This document shows positions 46,153 to 58,985 of a stretch of DNA of 64,000 nucleotides, one piece after another (within the stretch, counting starts at the first letter, position 1; each line of letters starts with the position of its first letter). The translations under genes were made by a program, and so were the position numbers. Under the pieces are notes generated by a model that was given only the letters and a program-made list of their open reading frames with translations, was not told the origin of the DNA and did no database searches. The stretch is taken from the NCBI RefSeq assembly GCF_905475465.1, contig NC_062247.1, positions 620,001 to 684,000 of the forward strand. The letters run 5' to 3'. This DNA is from Pieris napi. Lineage: Eukaryota > Arthropoda > Insecta > Lepidoptera > Pieridae.

Positions 46153-48162
46153 ATTTATTTAATTGTTGTTCCATATGCCTCGTACGAACACGAATCTGCG
46201 TGATTCGTGAATATTTAAGGTTTAAGCTATGAGACACATTATGTTGTGATGTTGATATTTTCCATCTTACCAAAGAGGATGTGAGGAAATACTTGAAGGG
46301 AAGACTTTGACTTTGTTTAACAATTTAGTTTTTCTATTAATAAATATTAAGTATTAATTGTCGTTTGTTTAGGGTTTAATTTCAGTTTTCTTTTTTGTCT
46401 ATTGATGTAGGTACTTATGTTTTCTGTTATCTTACATTGTAATCTGTTTTGGCTTTGTATTTTGTCTAAGTGTATATCTCAGTACATGTTTAGATATTCC
46501 ATGGTTACTGTACAGCTAAAGAATCCTAGAAGAAATTTCATAGTTGATGCTTGCAGAAAGTGTAGAATTCCACCGGTCTAGGGAGAATCGTCGACCAGTC
46601 TAACCTCGGACAGGCTGGCCCGAAGGCTCTAGTGGAAGATATTGAACTCTAGTATTAGGTTATATAATTTATCTATATTTATTCTATATACAGTTTAGCT
46701 ATCTGTTTAAATTTTTAGCAACCTTTGATCCCACCTCGGAGTAACCACAAAAAATATAAAACGTTATAAAATTTATTGTTCTGGCAACACTGTTTAAAAT
46801 CACGATTCCCATTACATTAAATCATTTCTAATTGAAGAAAACAGGTTCTTTTGTCTCACTACAACCTTTAACAGTACATAAAAATTTATTACAAGAAGCA
46901 CTTGACTCCGACCAGTTTATGAAGGTTCGTAAACGAGGAATTAGTTCGATTACAGAGCTCAAAGTATGCTGGTAGTTTAAAAATTATATTTATAAGACAG
47001 TAATTGTTATCACGTAGGCCGAAACGTCGTTAAGAATAATACAATATTTTACGACACAAACCCTTTAGTTAATAAATTAGAAAGTTGAATGGGGTTAGAC
47101 AATGACACTTCACCCTAGTCGCTGATTTTGCACCCCTAGCTTGCGTTGCTAGGAACCTTTAAAAGTAAAAAAAATCTTGAAACTAGATAATTCTATAAAA
47201 ATTATATTAAATGCATTTGATAGATTTAGATTAAACATATAATTAATGTAAAAGCGCGATTGTTATTATTTATATATAAAAAATACATACATTTATTTGA
47301 TTAGAACACAAATTGGTCAAAATTTCTCAGTCCACCGAGTGGATATTCATTACAATAATATTATATTACTTTACTAACAAGAAGTTTTTTTTATGTATCA
47401 GGAGGACCTGATGTTAAGTGAGACCCATGGTTACTCACATCGCCAGAAGGCTATTTTTGAAGGGCACATTACAAAAAACAATTTAAATTCTTAAATATTT
47501 CCATTGTTTTATAATGATAAACATTTTCATGATGAAGTTCAATTTATACCACAGTTTATATAATCATGATTAAATGATAATGTTAACACAATAACTGCAA
47601 CAAAATCTCACATTATCCGCTCATTAAAATTAGTATTTAGGGTTGCCACATCGTGTTTCAAGTACCCCAAATTAATATTTGAAAATATCCATTAGCGAAT
47701 GAAGCTTTTTTCTATTGTTTCCCCATGTCCCATAATTTTCACTAAACCAGATGCCGAACGACGGGGCGGTATTTTGACAACCTTATTTTAAACATAACTG
47801 GTAAAACACACCTTATTTTAAGGCTTGAAAGGGTGATATTGGTTTGAATTTTATTTAAAAAAGTCTTGTCAACTATGATTTATGGATGAGCGTATATTTT
47901 TTATATATTTGTGCGGGTTAACGTTTAATTTGCTATTGTATGGTTTTATGGTTCTGAGAGAAAGGGAACAGTACGTGTATACATTGATTGTGAGACAATT
48001 TACAATACAATACATAAATAGACGAATAAAATACTTTCGCCGCTAAAAAGGACTCTAAAAGCCACCAACGCAAATTTACTAATCAAGTGTCTAGTCTTTA
48101 TTTATAAAAAAGAACATTATCAAGTCAATTTGTTACACGTGAAGCTCTTTGTGGTAAAATCC
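46153..48162. other. Non-genic stretch
   Basis: Holds a LINE 3'-end fragment at 47385-47475 (reversed: aggaggacctgatgttaagt, catcgccagaaggct). A GC-richer patch lies at 46565-46650. The remainder is AT-rich without genes. Confidence 0.45.
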
Positions 48163-48400
48163 CAATGGCGCTACACTTAGTTTTGTCTTCAGATATCTGT
48201 TTCGTGTTTTCTTTTACTAATAGGTAAGTAGGTAATCAGCTTTGTGCCTGACACACGCTTTCTTTTTGCGTCTAAGCTAAAATTTCCTCACGATGTTTTC
48301 CTTAACCATACGTGTTACATGCGCACATAGACAGAACAGTCCATTGGTCCACCCTACGACATCAGAGTCGGACGCAGAAGCCACTAGGCCAACACTGCTA
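48163..48400 (-). mobile_element. SINE, minus strand
   Basis: Starts with the tail caatggcgctacac and keeps tgcctgacacacgctttct, ctcacgatgttttccttaac, gcgcacatagaca and the head cagaagccactaggccaaca. The B-box region is deleted. Confidence 0.8.
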
Positions 48401-48768
48401 TTATTGATAAAAATTAAAAAAAAATGTGTGCGTGTACTAGGTGTTACACACGTAAGAAGTGAAACTTATGACCTTATTTTTCGAAAAATGATCTACTATA
48501 TGCAACTTTACAGAAATTGGTTAAATAAAGTTAAATTAGATAAAGTTTAACAAAAGGCTTTTATTATCATAGACATGAATACAAATACAATTATTTCCTT
48601 TTAACTTATTACTGTACTACTATGTAGTACCTACTAAGATTATTACAGAATTTCATTAATTGTAATAGAATTATTAGTATTACTATCATTGTTATCGTTA
48701 TTATATATTTTTGTTACTAATGGCTTCGAATCTCTTCGGATCAACCGTGGTAGGGACAAGAAAAAGAT

Positions 48769-49000
48769 GGCGCGTAACCGAAAAATGTGACAAATGTGTG
48801 TAAATTTTTTTCCAACGCCGATAAAGAAGTTTGACTTCAAAAAGCAACATGGCGCGTAACCTGCTACAAAATTTCTCCCATACGTCGATAAAGAAGTTTC
48901 ACTTCAAAAGATGGCACGTAACGGAAAAATGTGACGCGTAACGAAAAAATGTTACACTAAATTTTTTTCCAACCCCGATAAAGAAGTTTCACTTCAAAAA
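48769..49000 (+). repeat. Three-unit tandem repeat with GAAGTNNNACTTC cores
   Basis: Units start at 48769, 48851 and about 48913. Each opens ggcgcgtaac or ggcacgtaac and closes with cgataaagaagtttcacttc plus an A-run (first unit gaagtttgacttc). Unit lengths differ (82, 62, about 88 bp). No ORF. Confidence 0.8.
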
Positions 49001-49999
49001 CTAATTTTTAATTATATTTAGTACATTCATTGCAATTGTTAAATTATTATTCTCTCTTCTTTTTACTACGCTGCTCACACAGGGGAAGATAGAAAAAACT
49101 TAGCGCGAACTAGAACTCCCGAATGTCACAATCGAATACATTTTTGACGAACGAGAGACGGACTTAACACTGAGTCTTTTGTTCACAGATATTATCCAAT
49201 ATCTATAAATACAAACGATGAAAACGCAAATTAATGCAGCATCAATACGATTTACAACTTATTAAAAGCCAGTCGATTCGCGAACGCTCCATTGTTTGTT
49301 ACAGCTGTACATAATACCCATTTTGTATTCATGTTGGATAATCTCACAACGTGTGTGCGATCATAATAACTAAAAATACAAAGGTGAGTGAGAGAGAGGT
49401 GATGCGAGAGGGGGATGAGTATGTTTAAGACTTTCGAATATGGTTTTATACGAAAGAAGTTATTTAAGAATCATTGATTAATATTTTTTATATTTTCACT
49501 AATGTATTGTGTGCGCTGTTTGTATGTGTTACTATGCAAATCTAAAGAAATTTGTTCAAAGGAAGTTGTACTGTTCCTCCAACCTAAACGGAGGATCCTC
49601 CTACCAATCTATCCACTGTCAGATCAGATCCACGGCCAGAAGGACCTAGTGTCTTTTTTTTTTTTTGAAAGGGATCTCGCTGTTGGCCTTTAGGGCCTTG
49701 ACAGCTCATCTAGTGGCTTAGATCAAGAAGTTCTTTATATCCTTAGCGAGAAATACTTCGATAGCGAGTTTCAGGTTACGACATCGCATTGATTTGTTAG
49801 CGCAGATTGTAGATGGCGCTACAAAATATAATTTATAATATTTTTATTTTCTTTTACTGTGTGTGTGATATACATATATACTTAACGAAGTCCGTACTGA
49901 CCCCGAGATAAAAAGGCGAATGACCCAACAGCGCATACAGACTCGCCTGTCTACATGCCGACAACGAACTACATATGTCATATTTCGGCCTTATGAGAA
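49001..49999. other. Non-genic stretch
   Basis: A T-tract plus gaaagggatctcgctgttgg and cttgacagctcatctagtgg (49647-49725) looks like a retrotransposon-derived repeat end. Otherwise unremarkable. Confidence 0.4.
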
Positions 50000-50225
50000 T
50001 GCGCAGAGGCGATGAGAACTTGGAGAAGCCGACGTGGTTGGTAACACAGAAGGCAAAACATCACGTGGCCTTTCACCAACCAGATGGACCAATCAAGTGA
50101 AAGACTCATTGTCCCCGAAACTGAGGACAAGAGAGCCACTGGATAGAAGCTGGTGGAAACAGCTCTGCTCCACATGTTTCCTTGCTGACCACGACTCTCA
50201 GACATGAGCTACCGACGATGAAGAG
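50000..50225 (+). mobile_element. LINE 3' fragment (pair member 1)
   Basis: Contains accagatggaccaatcaagt, gaaagactcattgtcc, agctggtggaaacagctctg and ctcagacatgagctaccgac, ending tgaagagagtgataa. The blocks recur in the same order at 51785-51945. It resembles a LINE C-terminal region and 3' end with frame breaks. Confidence 0.5.
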
Positions 50226-51784
50226 AGTGATAACCAAGCGTACAATTCTGTATTTTTACATATATAAACATAAATTTGCCATAAGTAGTGTGTACTATTT
50301 TTCTATTGAAGTTGCTTGCCATACATTAATACCTCGTGTAAATTTTAAATATCGAACATTATAATCCAAAATGGCCGCCCATTGTCAGCAATTAAGCGAC
50401 GAAGGTAGAGCTTAATCCTCTACGTATTGTTGAACTTCTATAATAAAACGTTTGAATTTATTGTTCGGACATTATGATATAAATTGGGTCATTTTTTGTG
50501 GCACACATGGCATATTAAAGGACTTATGAAAAATATGTACTCACCTTTGAATGTAAAATAGCACGGGCCATTTATAATATTCATACTCACAGTTCTGTTT
50601 GTGTAAATTAAAACTTGTGTTTTCCAAAAGTTTATTATACTATAGAAAATCTAAGAAAACTAAGTAATGTAACTGCATTTACAGTATACAGACGTAATGA
50701 ATAAATAATAAAAATATTCATTATAATTATTATTGTTATTTTTTTATCTTTTTAGTTTTAGTTATCATTCAATTTAATTTTTAGTTATTATTTTTTGTTT
50801 TATTTTATTTTTATTTTTTGGTTGTTTGTTTATTTTTTTCTTTTGATAGATTACATTAGAATATAGGCATATATTCTAATGTAATTGATGTGTAAGTATG
50901 TGTACGTGTGTTAAGTTTGTGATGTCATATTTTCTTGTACTTTTTAGGTATACACATTGTGTTCGAACGTATAAATAAATAATGTGTAAAGTTTGGGAAC
51001 TCTATTAAGTTAAAAATACCTGTGTCAGGTGGGACTCTTCCATAAGACACTTAATAGTAAATTCCATAACACTTTTTTTAAACTTTACAACACGCGTAAG
51101 TGTGTGGGAGCATGTGAGTGAGGGAGAGAAATGTGTATTTAGTTACACATTTCAGTTAGATCTCAGGAGCATCTCCAACTCTGGGTAAGGTGTGTTCAGA
51201 CTTCAGAAACCAGTTCAGTGGACGGTGAGAGGGTAGATATTAAGCAGCCTATTTAATTTATTGTCTGCCTGCATATTGCGTCTAGCGTAGTCAGTCAAAT
51301 ATATAGAAGCATTACTTAAATATATAAAAAAAAGCACAGTTAATGTTTAACGGTAGCTTTAGTAGTTTAGTTTTAACTAATTATCAAAAGAACAGTATAA
51401 ACGTTTACATTCAGTATTGTTAACAAAACCACCAAACGTTCAATTCAATCCGCCTTCAAAAAAAGGAGGATTACCTTCCGTATCAATGACGTCACAGCTG
51501 CCCCTTATCAGTCGATCTAAAGCCGGCCGTACACTTAGCAAGATATATTTATCTTAAATACGATCAGGATCTTCCCTAATCTGTCTTTTGTGTTTGTATG
51601 TTTGTTTTGTAACAAACCGAGGGCGCTTTTTGTGCAATTAGCTCTAAAGATTAGGGTGTGAATCCAGATCTAATGTTTTGTTGGCTTTATTAAGTTTGTG
51701 ATTGGTATCTGAAACATTGAAAACAACTAGCAAAACTACCCTCGATTTACAATCAAGGCATCTTTTATCATCCATTAAAATACA
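50226..51784. other. Non-genic stretch
   Basis: Besides the hairpin and T-rich tract, it holds a perfect CRE palindrome TGACGTCA at about 51487-51494 next to an aaaaaaaggaggattaccttcc segment. No gene. Confidence 0.4.
50850..50885. repeat. Perfect 15-bp inverted repeat, 6-base loop
   Basis: attacattagaatat, loop aggcat, then the exact reverse complement. It follows a 120-base T-rich tract (50725-50848). Confidence 0.9.
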
Positions 51785-51945
51785 GCAGGATCGATCAAGT
51801 GAAAGACTCATCGTCCTCAAAACGTACATGTCATAAGAGACGCGCTGGACCGAAACCGGTGAAAACAGATAGTCCGCTCCAGACGCTTTCTTGCTGAACA
51901 CGACCTTCAGACATGAGCTGCCGATTAAAGAGAAAGAGCGTAATA
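51785..51945 (+). mobile_element. LINE 3' fragment (pair member 2)
   Basis: Same blocks as the copy at 50000-50225: gatcaagtgaaagactcatc, gaaaccggtgaaaacag, ttcagacatgagctgccgat, agagaaagagcgtaataa. Confidence 0.55.
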
Positions 51946-52716
51946 ATATGTTGATTTACAAAACCGATTTTAAAGTAATCTCATCTCTCTCTTCTCTCTG
52001 CGTATGCACATTTTGACAGAAAGATACGCGAAAAATGAAGTGGCTTTTGCATTAATTAGGATTTTAGACAGCCGCATTATTAGGTAGGTACGGCAACATC
52101 GAGGTGTTGGCAATGTCAAAGTGTTATTTGCGTCAAAATGTTCCCAGAAACTGTGTGTACAACAGCCCGTTGTACGACAGTTTTTTCCACACTAATACTT
52201 TTTTGGAAAGCATTAATTAGATCTAACTGCCGATATAGTTAAATTGCAAGTAACGTAAAAGCATCCCACCTAAAAAGTACTTTTAAGCCCAACAAACAAT
52301 ATGTATGCATTACGTAATCCCTGTCATATTTGTACTCATCTTTGACAATCTCTTTACAATACTTGAGCATAATTTCTCTCTAATCAGATCTTGAACCGTT
52401 CCAATCCCTCCGAAGGTCTCCCTCGCCTGTCGTTGACAGTTTTCCTAATTGATTGTTTTTTATTTTCCGATCTCGGTTTAAAATCGACTCATCGAACTTT
52501 TCCCAAGTTTTGATTGGGGTATCAACTGCTTCGGGAGGCGTCTCAATACTAATTGAAGTTCTATAATAGTTTTTTTAAACCATTCTTGGTTACGTCAGTC
52601 GAAGACATTGGACAAATATAGTCACTTATTAGTTTCAGCTTCTATAAGCAATAACTAAAGTCTATTTTCTTAATGATTTATTATTTTAGATACGTTCCTA
52701 TCAAATTAAAAAAATC
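51946..52716. other. Non-genic stretch
   Basis: AT-rich, no gene or repeat recognised. Confidence 0.4.
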
Positions 52717-52863
52717 TGTGGCGCTACAAACTGTTTAATTGAATGAGTTTCATGATCATGAGCTTCCTGTTTCCTGACACACGCCGTCGCCTTTTTGGGT
52801 CTAAGGCAAGCAAACATCCTTCCATCATTTTCCTTCACCATACGAGGGAATGTTAAATTCGCA
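52717..52863 (-). mobile_element. SINE tail half, minus strand
   Basis: tgtggcgctacaaactg, cctgacacacgccgtcgcct, ttttgggtctaaggcaagc and ttccttcaccatacgaggga follow the SINE body order. The tRNA-like head is absent. Confidence 0.75.
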
Positions 52864-54498
52864 ACAACAATATCCAAAATAAAATCTCAAGAAAAACAAT
52901 CCGCGAAAATAGAGGACACCGTGAGCCATTTTTGCCAAAACCCTCCATCTTTTAGTCGATACCAACTCCGGGGAAATAAATACAGATAAGGCAACTTTCT
53001 CTACAGCTGTGGTACTTTTTGACATCCAACATCTTTTGTCTTCAGTCACCGTGACCACACACGCTGTAAAGCACGCGAAACGTCGGATAAATTAAAAATA
53101 ATGTTAAATAGTTGTAAATTTATAATAATACATAACTTCAATCCAGTTAAAAAGTTTTTTCTTTAAATGTGTAAAGGTTATGTAAATCAAAGACAATACT
53201 ATGATGATTTTTAATAAAGTAAACCCTTGGCGGCAAATACTGTTAATAAACTTGTCAATGTCCAACTTAACGGTCGGTTTCTCGATTCAGTTATGGCTTC
53301 TAAGTAACTTGCAAGTATTGTATTTATCTAAGAACCAAATAGCACCTTCAGTTTCAAAGCGCATCATTAGTGTGGTTCCGAAACAGCGTGACTCAGAAAC
53401 ACAAAATATTATTTTTGGCTCTAACCTACGGACCATTATCATTTGGCATTGCGTTATACTTTTACAAAACTACAGTTAAACAATTAAAAATGTCCACAAA
53501 CAGCCATTGTGCGGACACAATGGTAGAAATAATATAAATATGGCCGGGTCATAAACGCGTGACCGTATGAAATTCAATAGATTTTGTTTTTAAGACAACA
53601 GTTAGAATAATAGTATTAGGAACTATAGAATGTCCTTTCTCCTTAAATGTCAATTGTTAAGCTGTCATAGAAATTAACTTGGCGGCGTCTTTGACGGTGA
53701 AGGATGACAACGCGTCCATTAGTAATAAATTTGAATATGTCAAAGACAATGATGAAGTCAACTGTATTTTATGCTTCATTATCGATAACTTCGTCAATGT
53801 TAGTTAGTACATTATTGTGATATATCCATTGTCTAAACAATTACAAGTATTGTAACATTCGTTTACATCTCCCATTCATTCGTTTTTGTTGTGTCCGCGC
53901 AGTCATAAATCATTGGTGTTCTATAGAGGTTTATAAACTTGAAAGTATAGCTCATTTCTAGTAGCTTACTCACGCTGCGAAATGCCAAATGATGTGTCTA
54001 TTCATGTTTTTAAAATAAATTTAGTGAATTGAGCATTATGAAATCGAATTTAACCTCTAAGTTATCCGTTAATCTTGTCGTACAAAATGTTTTTCGTTGA
54101 CATGGTATTTTGAAGGCATTGTTGAGAGAGGCTGTGAAATGACATGCTCATTATAATCATTTTAAATTATGCATATTGTGTAATTAGTTACTAACACCGA
54201 ACATGTCTGCAATCACAGTATCATTAAAACTTTAATTAAATCTAAGAATCTTGGAATTTATAGTTTATAAATACCAGTAGCACTACTCTTTAAAATAAGT
54301 AACTCCCTCTTTAACACAAGTCGTTAATTAAATCAAAAATGCTAATAAAGCTTCATGGTAAGCTTGCTCTGTCACAATATAGCGAATACATTACAAGGGT
54401 ACCGGCACTACACTTTTCTATTATTATTAATTACTTAAGATGTCATGTGGAACATGGTGTTGTTACAAATATTTCGTAAAACAAAAAACTTGGCGATT
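52864..54498. other. Non-genic stretch
   Basis: A repeat-like phrase (gtgaccacacacgctgtaaa, cacgcgaaacgtcgg) lies at 53048-53090. No gene is supported. Confidence 0.4.
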
Positions 54499-54660
54499 AA
54501 AAAGAGTGGCGGAGAGTTTATTGCCAGTTCTCGATCGTTCTACGCCCTTGATTTGAGAACTGGCAGCAAATGTAAAATTAGTAGCATATATATTTCTTTT
54601 CTGATGTTCATAAGTTTCACATTGCGTTACATAAATGATTTTGAATTTAAATTTGAATCG
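54499..54660 (+). repeat. Dispersed repeat, 'agagtggcggagagtttattgccagttct' family, copy 3
   Basis: Best-preserved copy: aagagtggcggagagtttat, ctacgcccttgatttgagaa, ggcagcaaatgtaaaattag, atgttcataagtttcacatt, and a tail of degenerate ttgaattt units. The two overlapping ORFs are accidental. Confidence 0.8.
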
Positions 54661-55889
54661 AAGGCGCATCAGAAAAGGCAGGCTCACCAGCATTCAAATC
54701 TGGAGACGTTTTTGCTTTTGTACTATCTAATGCACTGATGACAGCGTGAAGTGGTTTTTACCGGTTTCTCTCGCTGTGCATTAAGGCACTACTAGAATTA
54801 CAGGTTTGTCTCCAAACTGCTTTGAGCCTATGAGGCGCGACGATTTGTGTCACCATCTGGGTACCTATAAGATCCGCCAGATTCCTCTCATAACTTGACT
54901 TTAAAAACCTAAAATAAATCTAATATCATAAGAACTTAAAATTAATTATATAGATTAAACCATAACAATAAATCGAGTTAAATTTAACTCAGATCTTGTA
55001 CAACTTATTCCTAAAAAAACTGAGGAAGATATCAAAGAAACAAATATCATAAATATACGGATCTTTTAAAACAGACTGATTTTACCTTCTTCTTTCTTTT
55101 TTACCTTCTTATAAGTAAAAAAAGTCCTTCTCGTCTCGAGCTGTGTTTGACAACTTTGACAACAACAAATTTAACATTCAACGTATGTACCTACATGATG
55201 TCTGCATTTTCTATGGACCCACTAGTTCTGACTAGTCTGATGTTCTATGGACCCAGAAATAATCCATGTATATTCATCTCACTTTTGTGTAATACCTACA
55301 ATTAATAAAATATCTGAAATTTTTAAGAAAGTTAATAAAATTGGGTATTTTAAAAGTCATAAGGTTTCTTCACCTTTCAATATTCGCGAAAAATGTAATC
55401 ATTGCATTGTGTAATATTTAAACTTTTTTATGAAACTTTTCCATTTATTTGTTTGTTACTTCTTACTCGTTATTACGCAAGTTTAAAACAAAATTTCGTC
55501 TCTGTTTGAAGTGTTTGCTTTCAAATAATGCTTTGTTTATCAAGGATTATAACTTATATAAGAGTTTGTAATGATTCCCTAAAAGGACTCAATTATGACT
55601 TCAAATGTTTTATTGTCTCACACAAAGCTTATTTAAAAGGAAATTATTTAATTTAACACTTTGTTTCAAAAATCATATTACATTATGTTATAACATGGCC
55701 TTATAAAGTACTTTAAAAGTAAAGTAAAATTTAAGGAGATAGGAGAATGTATATAATATATACAAGTTCAACAGGACACATGAATCATAATTTCGAAATC
55801 ATGTTATGGACACGGAAATAATAATAATATAATAATAACCTTTTATTCCTAAACGTAGGGTTACAAGAGATCCCTAAGTTCGGTGTGCC
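54661..55889. other. Non-genic stretch
   Basis: AT-rich; the phrase 'ttctatggaccca' occurs twice (55210 and 55242) in a short direct duplication. Nothing else seen. Confidence 0.4.
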
Positions 55890-55967
55890 TTTTGGCGCTT
55901 CAGCATGAAACAGATTCAGAAATCTGAGGCCAAGATCTAAAGAGGTTGTAACGCCACTGATTCATTT
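55890..55967 (+). mobile_element. SINE 3' tail fragment
   Basis: gaaacagattcagaaatctg, aggccaagatctaaagaggt and tgtaacgccactgattca match the last 70 bases of the SINE. The 5' part is lacking. Confidence 0.8.
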
Positions 55968-56477
55968 TACTTAACATAAGGTGAGTCTCCTGCTCTAGCT
56001 ATAAACAGCTATCAACTTCCATAATATCCATATTCCATCATACATAGCTAAATTGAATTACACAATACTGTCCCTTAAGCCATCGACAAAGCTACCATAA
56101 TTGCCTGAAAGCTGCGAGATGAATAAAATTAATTAGAATTGAATACTGTTTCAATGTATTTTGTGCTTTACCGATTAGTTCATGGTTAGTTTGTACAATT
56201 TTAATGAGGACTTTAGGGGCGTTGTTCCATAAAGACTTAATTGATGTAAACCTTTTGGTGTTTTAATTACTTTGTAGGTGTTGACAAGGTTTTGGAGATT
56301 CTCTTTTGATATCATAATACTTTGCGGTATTTTTTTGGTACCATTTATGCTCACTTAAATTGTAAGTATCATTTAAATCTGTTATTTTTTCGAGAGCCTC
56401 TAATTCTAGTTGTTACCATGACTTTAGATCTTATCAAATAGAAAATATATACTAATTCTCTATCGTTATATCTTAAT

Positions 56478-57270
56478 ACTAGCCGTTTCGCGCCCGCTTT
56501 GCTGGACGAATTAAAATAAATTTTATGTTTCATTATTTTATTTTTTTTCATATTTTTATTATTCTTCTTTTTAACTTCCCGCTAAGAAAATTGACATATT
56601 TCGAAAATCGAGTTTTTAACAGATGTTGACGTTTAGAGGTTCTAGGAAGCCTCCCCGAATGCTTCCGCGGTGAAGTCCGTATGGATAAATTTTCATAAAA
56701 GTAAAACAGCAATAAAAAAATGAAGGAACGTTGGAATTTAATAAATAAATAGCCATAAACCATCCCCATTTCCATCTAGGAAAAATTTCGCATCGAATGG
56801 TGGTAGTTTCATGTCGATACGATCAGTGGTTTAGGCGTGATTGAGCCTCAAACGAAGACCATTTTCATTATATATATATAAAGATATATATAGATAGATA
56901 TATAAATTACGTGTCACGTTGTTGGTCCGTTATGGACTCCTAAACTACCGATTTCCGATTTCAATCAAATTTGCATACCGTGTGCAGTTTGATCTAACTT
57001 AAAAGATAGGATAGCTTACATCTCAATTTATACCCGCAATATTATTTTATTGCAAAATATTTGTTTATTATTTGATAGTCATAATTCTAATAGATGGCGC
57101 TGTGTTGAAGGTACCAACGTTTCAAATAAGCTACAATTTAATGGCATTACCACCAAAAAAGCATAGTGGTCCCCATGACTGGTGTTCTCCTACCCTTTCC
57201 CTTGAATAGGTTACTACTATGTAATATAACTAAAACCTTAGCCACAGCAACGCTTGGCCGGTCTGCTAGT
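56478..57270. mobile_element. Two Helitron-like repeats head to head
   Basis: The left unit (56478 to about 56885, minus) has its 3' end as actagccgtttcgcg. The right unit (about 56914-57270, plus) starts near tcacgttgttggtccg and ends ggccggtctgctagt. Both have CTAG-T ends at the outside and meet at an AT microsatellite (56870-56905). No Rep/helicase ORF. Confidence 0.4.
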
Positions 57271-58715
57271 TTGTTCTATAAAGATACCTTTCATACAGGA
57301 ATGTTGCTAGTGTGGGTTCAAATTGCAAAATGGTTTTATGTTTAAACAATAATGTTATAATAACTCCTTGACTTGCCATGTACGCAAGATTTATAGCATA
57401 TGCGCTCTGGACGTCTGGAAGTCGACTCGACGATATCATCATGAGATCAGACGCTGGACAGAGTCATCCGAAACATATTTAAACACCTTCAACTTCCTAA
57501 TAATGAGATTCGATTGTATATTTAAAAACGTATTAATTATTGCAAGTTTCAACTGAGTTAGTGTGAGTATAAATTGTTTCATTTTACTAGCAATTAATTT
57601 GAAGAGTTATATTTTAACTTTCATATTTTCGCGTACTGGTAGCAAAATCGATGGTTACGTGGAAATTTCAGAAAAGTTATCAATTCTGCATCAGACTATC
57701 GCCTTGATTCAGTTTATCGAGCTTATGTTATTCAATACGTTATAGCTGGACGTTAGGTTCGATTCCCGGCGAATGAATAATTGTTTTTGGTCAGTATCTA
57801 CAGAAGGTGGGTAGACCCGCCTTAAATAATAAGTCAAACAAACAGTATTCATACCACAAATAATTAATAATAAACAGTTCTTTTTATTTAGTTCCACTAT
57901 ACGAGCCAAGGCTGTACATTTTGCTCAGGCTTTCTTAGTTATTATAAGCGTGGCGATTTCCTAAATCGTCGGAGTTACGCCCCGAGAGTATAGCCCGACA
58001 CAGGCACTCTCGTCAACAGTTTTATTGAATTCATACATTGCATAGCAATTAACATTTCATTATTTCTCATTTATTCTATTGTTGTACGCGAGTCGTTAAT
58101 ATATAGTAAAAAAATCCTCTAATATTTAAACTACCGCAATGAACCAGGGACCGTGGATTTTGGTCCTTCGAGCCGGAGCCTGTGTTATAACTAACATTCA
58201 ATAACTTAGGCAAAATTAGTCCAATAAAATGTTTTTAATTATCAAATATTTCTTTCTATGTTATATATAATACATCAAGTAATAAGTTTCAATACCCTAC
58301 GTACATACAGTTTCAATCGGTGTATATTTTTGTCTTTCTCGCAACGATACACCACAATATTTTAACGCTTAAAATGTGTATAGTCAGCGTTTAATACTTA
58401 ATCAAAATGGTTCAATGTTGTAACCGTCCAGGTGTAGACTAATTTCATAACATTGAAATCGGCCACAATACTCTGCCGCTTGGACGATCTAACCGGCGAT
58501 TGCTAATTAATTGCTGAATAAATTGGCACTAACCAAAGGTTAAAGTCAACTGAGTAAAAAATTAAATGAGTGAAAAGCTTAATTAACACGACCTCTATAT
58601 CAATATTTTTAGTTTAAGACACCCTCACTCATAACAGGTAGCTACGAAACATGGAATTGGATGTTCTGATGGAGTAATTTGTATTGCTTTTTCTCGGACG
58701 ACTTTTTATTACATA
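57271..58715. other. Non-genic stretch
   Basis: An isolated Pol III B-box-like sequence (taggttcgattcccggcga) lies at 57751-57770, followed by cagtatctacagaaggtggg. It may be the remnant of a different SINE. No gene. Confidence 0.4.
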
Positions 58716-58985
58716 TTTTTTTATAGAACAGGGGGCAAACGGGTAGGAGGCACCCCTGATGTTAAGTGATACAGTCGCGAGTGCGTTGCCGGCCTTTTAA
58801 GAATTAGTTCGATCTTTTCTAAAAGGACCATAAGTCGAATTGGTTCGAAAATACTTCAGTTTGCAGATTTCTAGAATTCACATATAGGCAGCAAAACTGC
58901 CTTTAGAAACGCTCAGTTGCGGAACCTATGGACGGCAAGATACGGGTGGAATTTCGTATTCCTCCTCGACGACCGATGAAATTGT
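58716..58985 (-). mobile_element. CR1-like LINE 3' end, minus strand
   Basis: Shares tttttttatagaacaggggg, gtgatacagtcgcgagtgcg, ttgccggccttttaagaatt, aggaccataagtcgaattgg and gaaacgctcagttgcggaac with the copies at 7245, 28608 and 32300. Confidence 0.8.
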
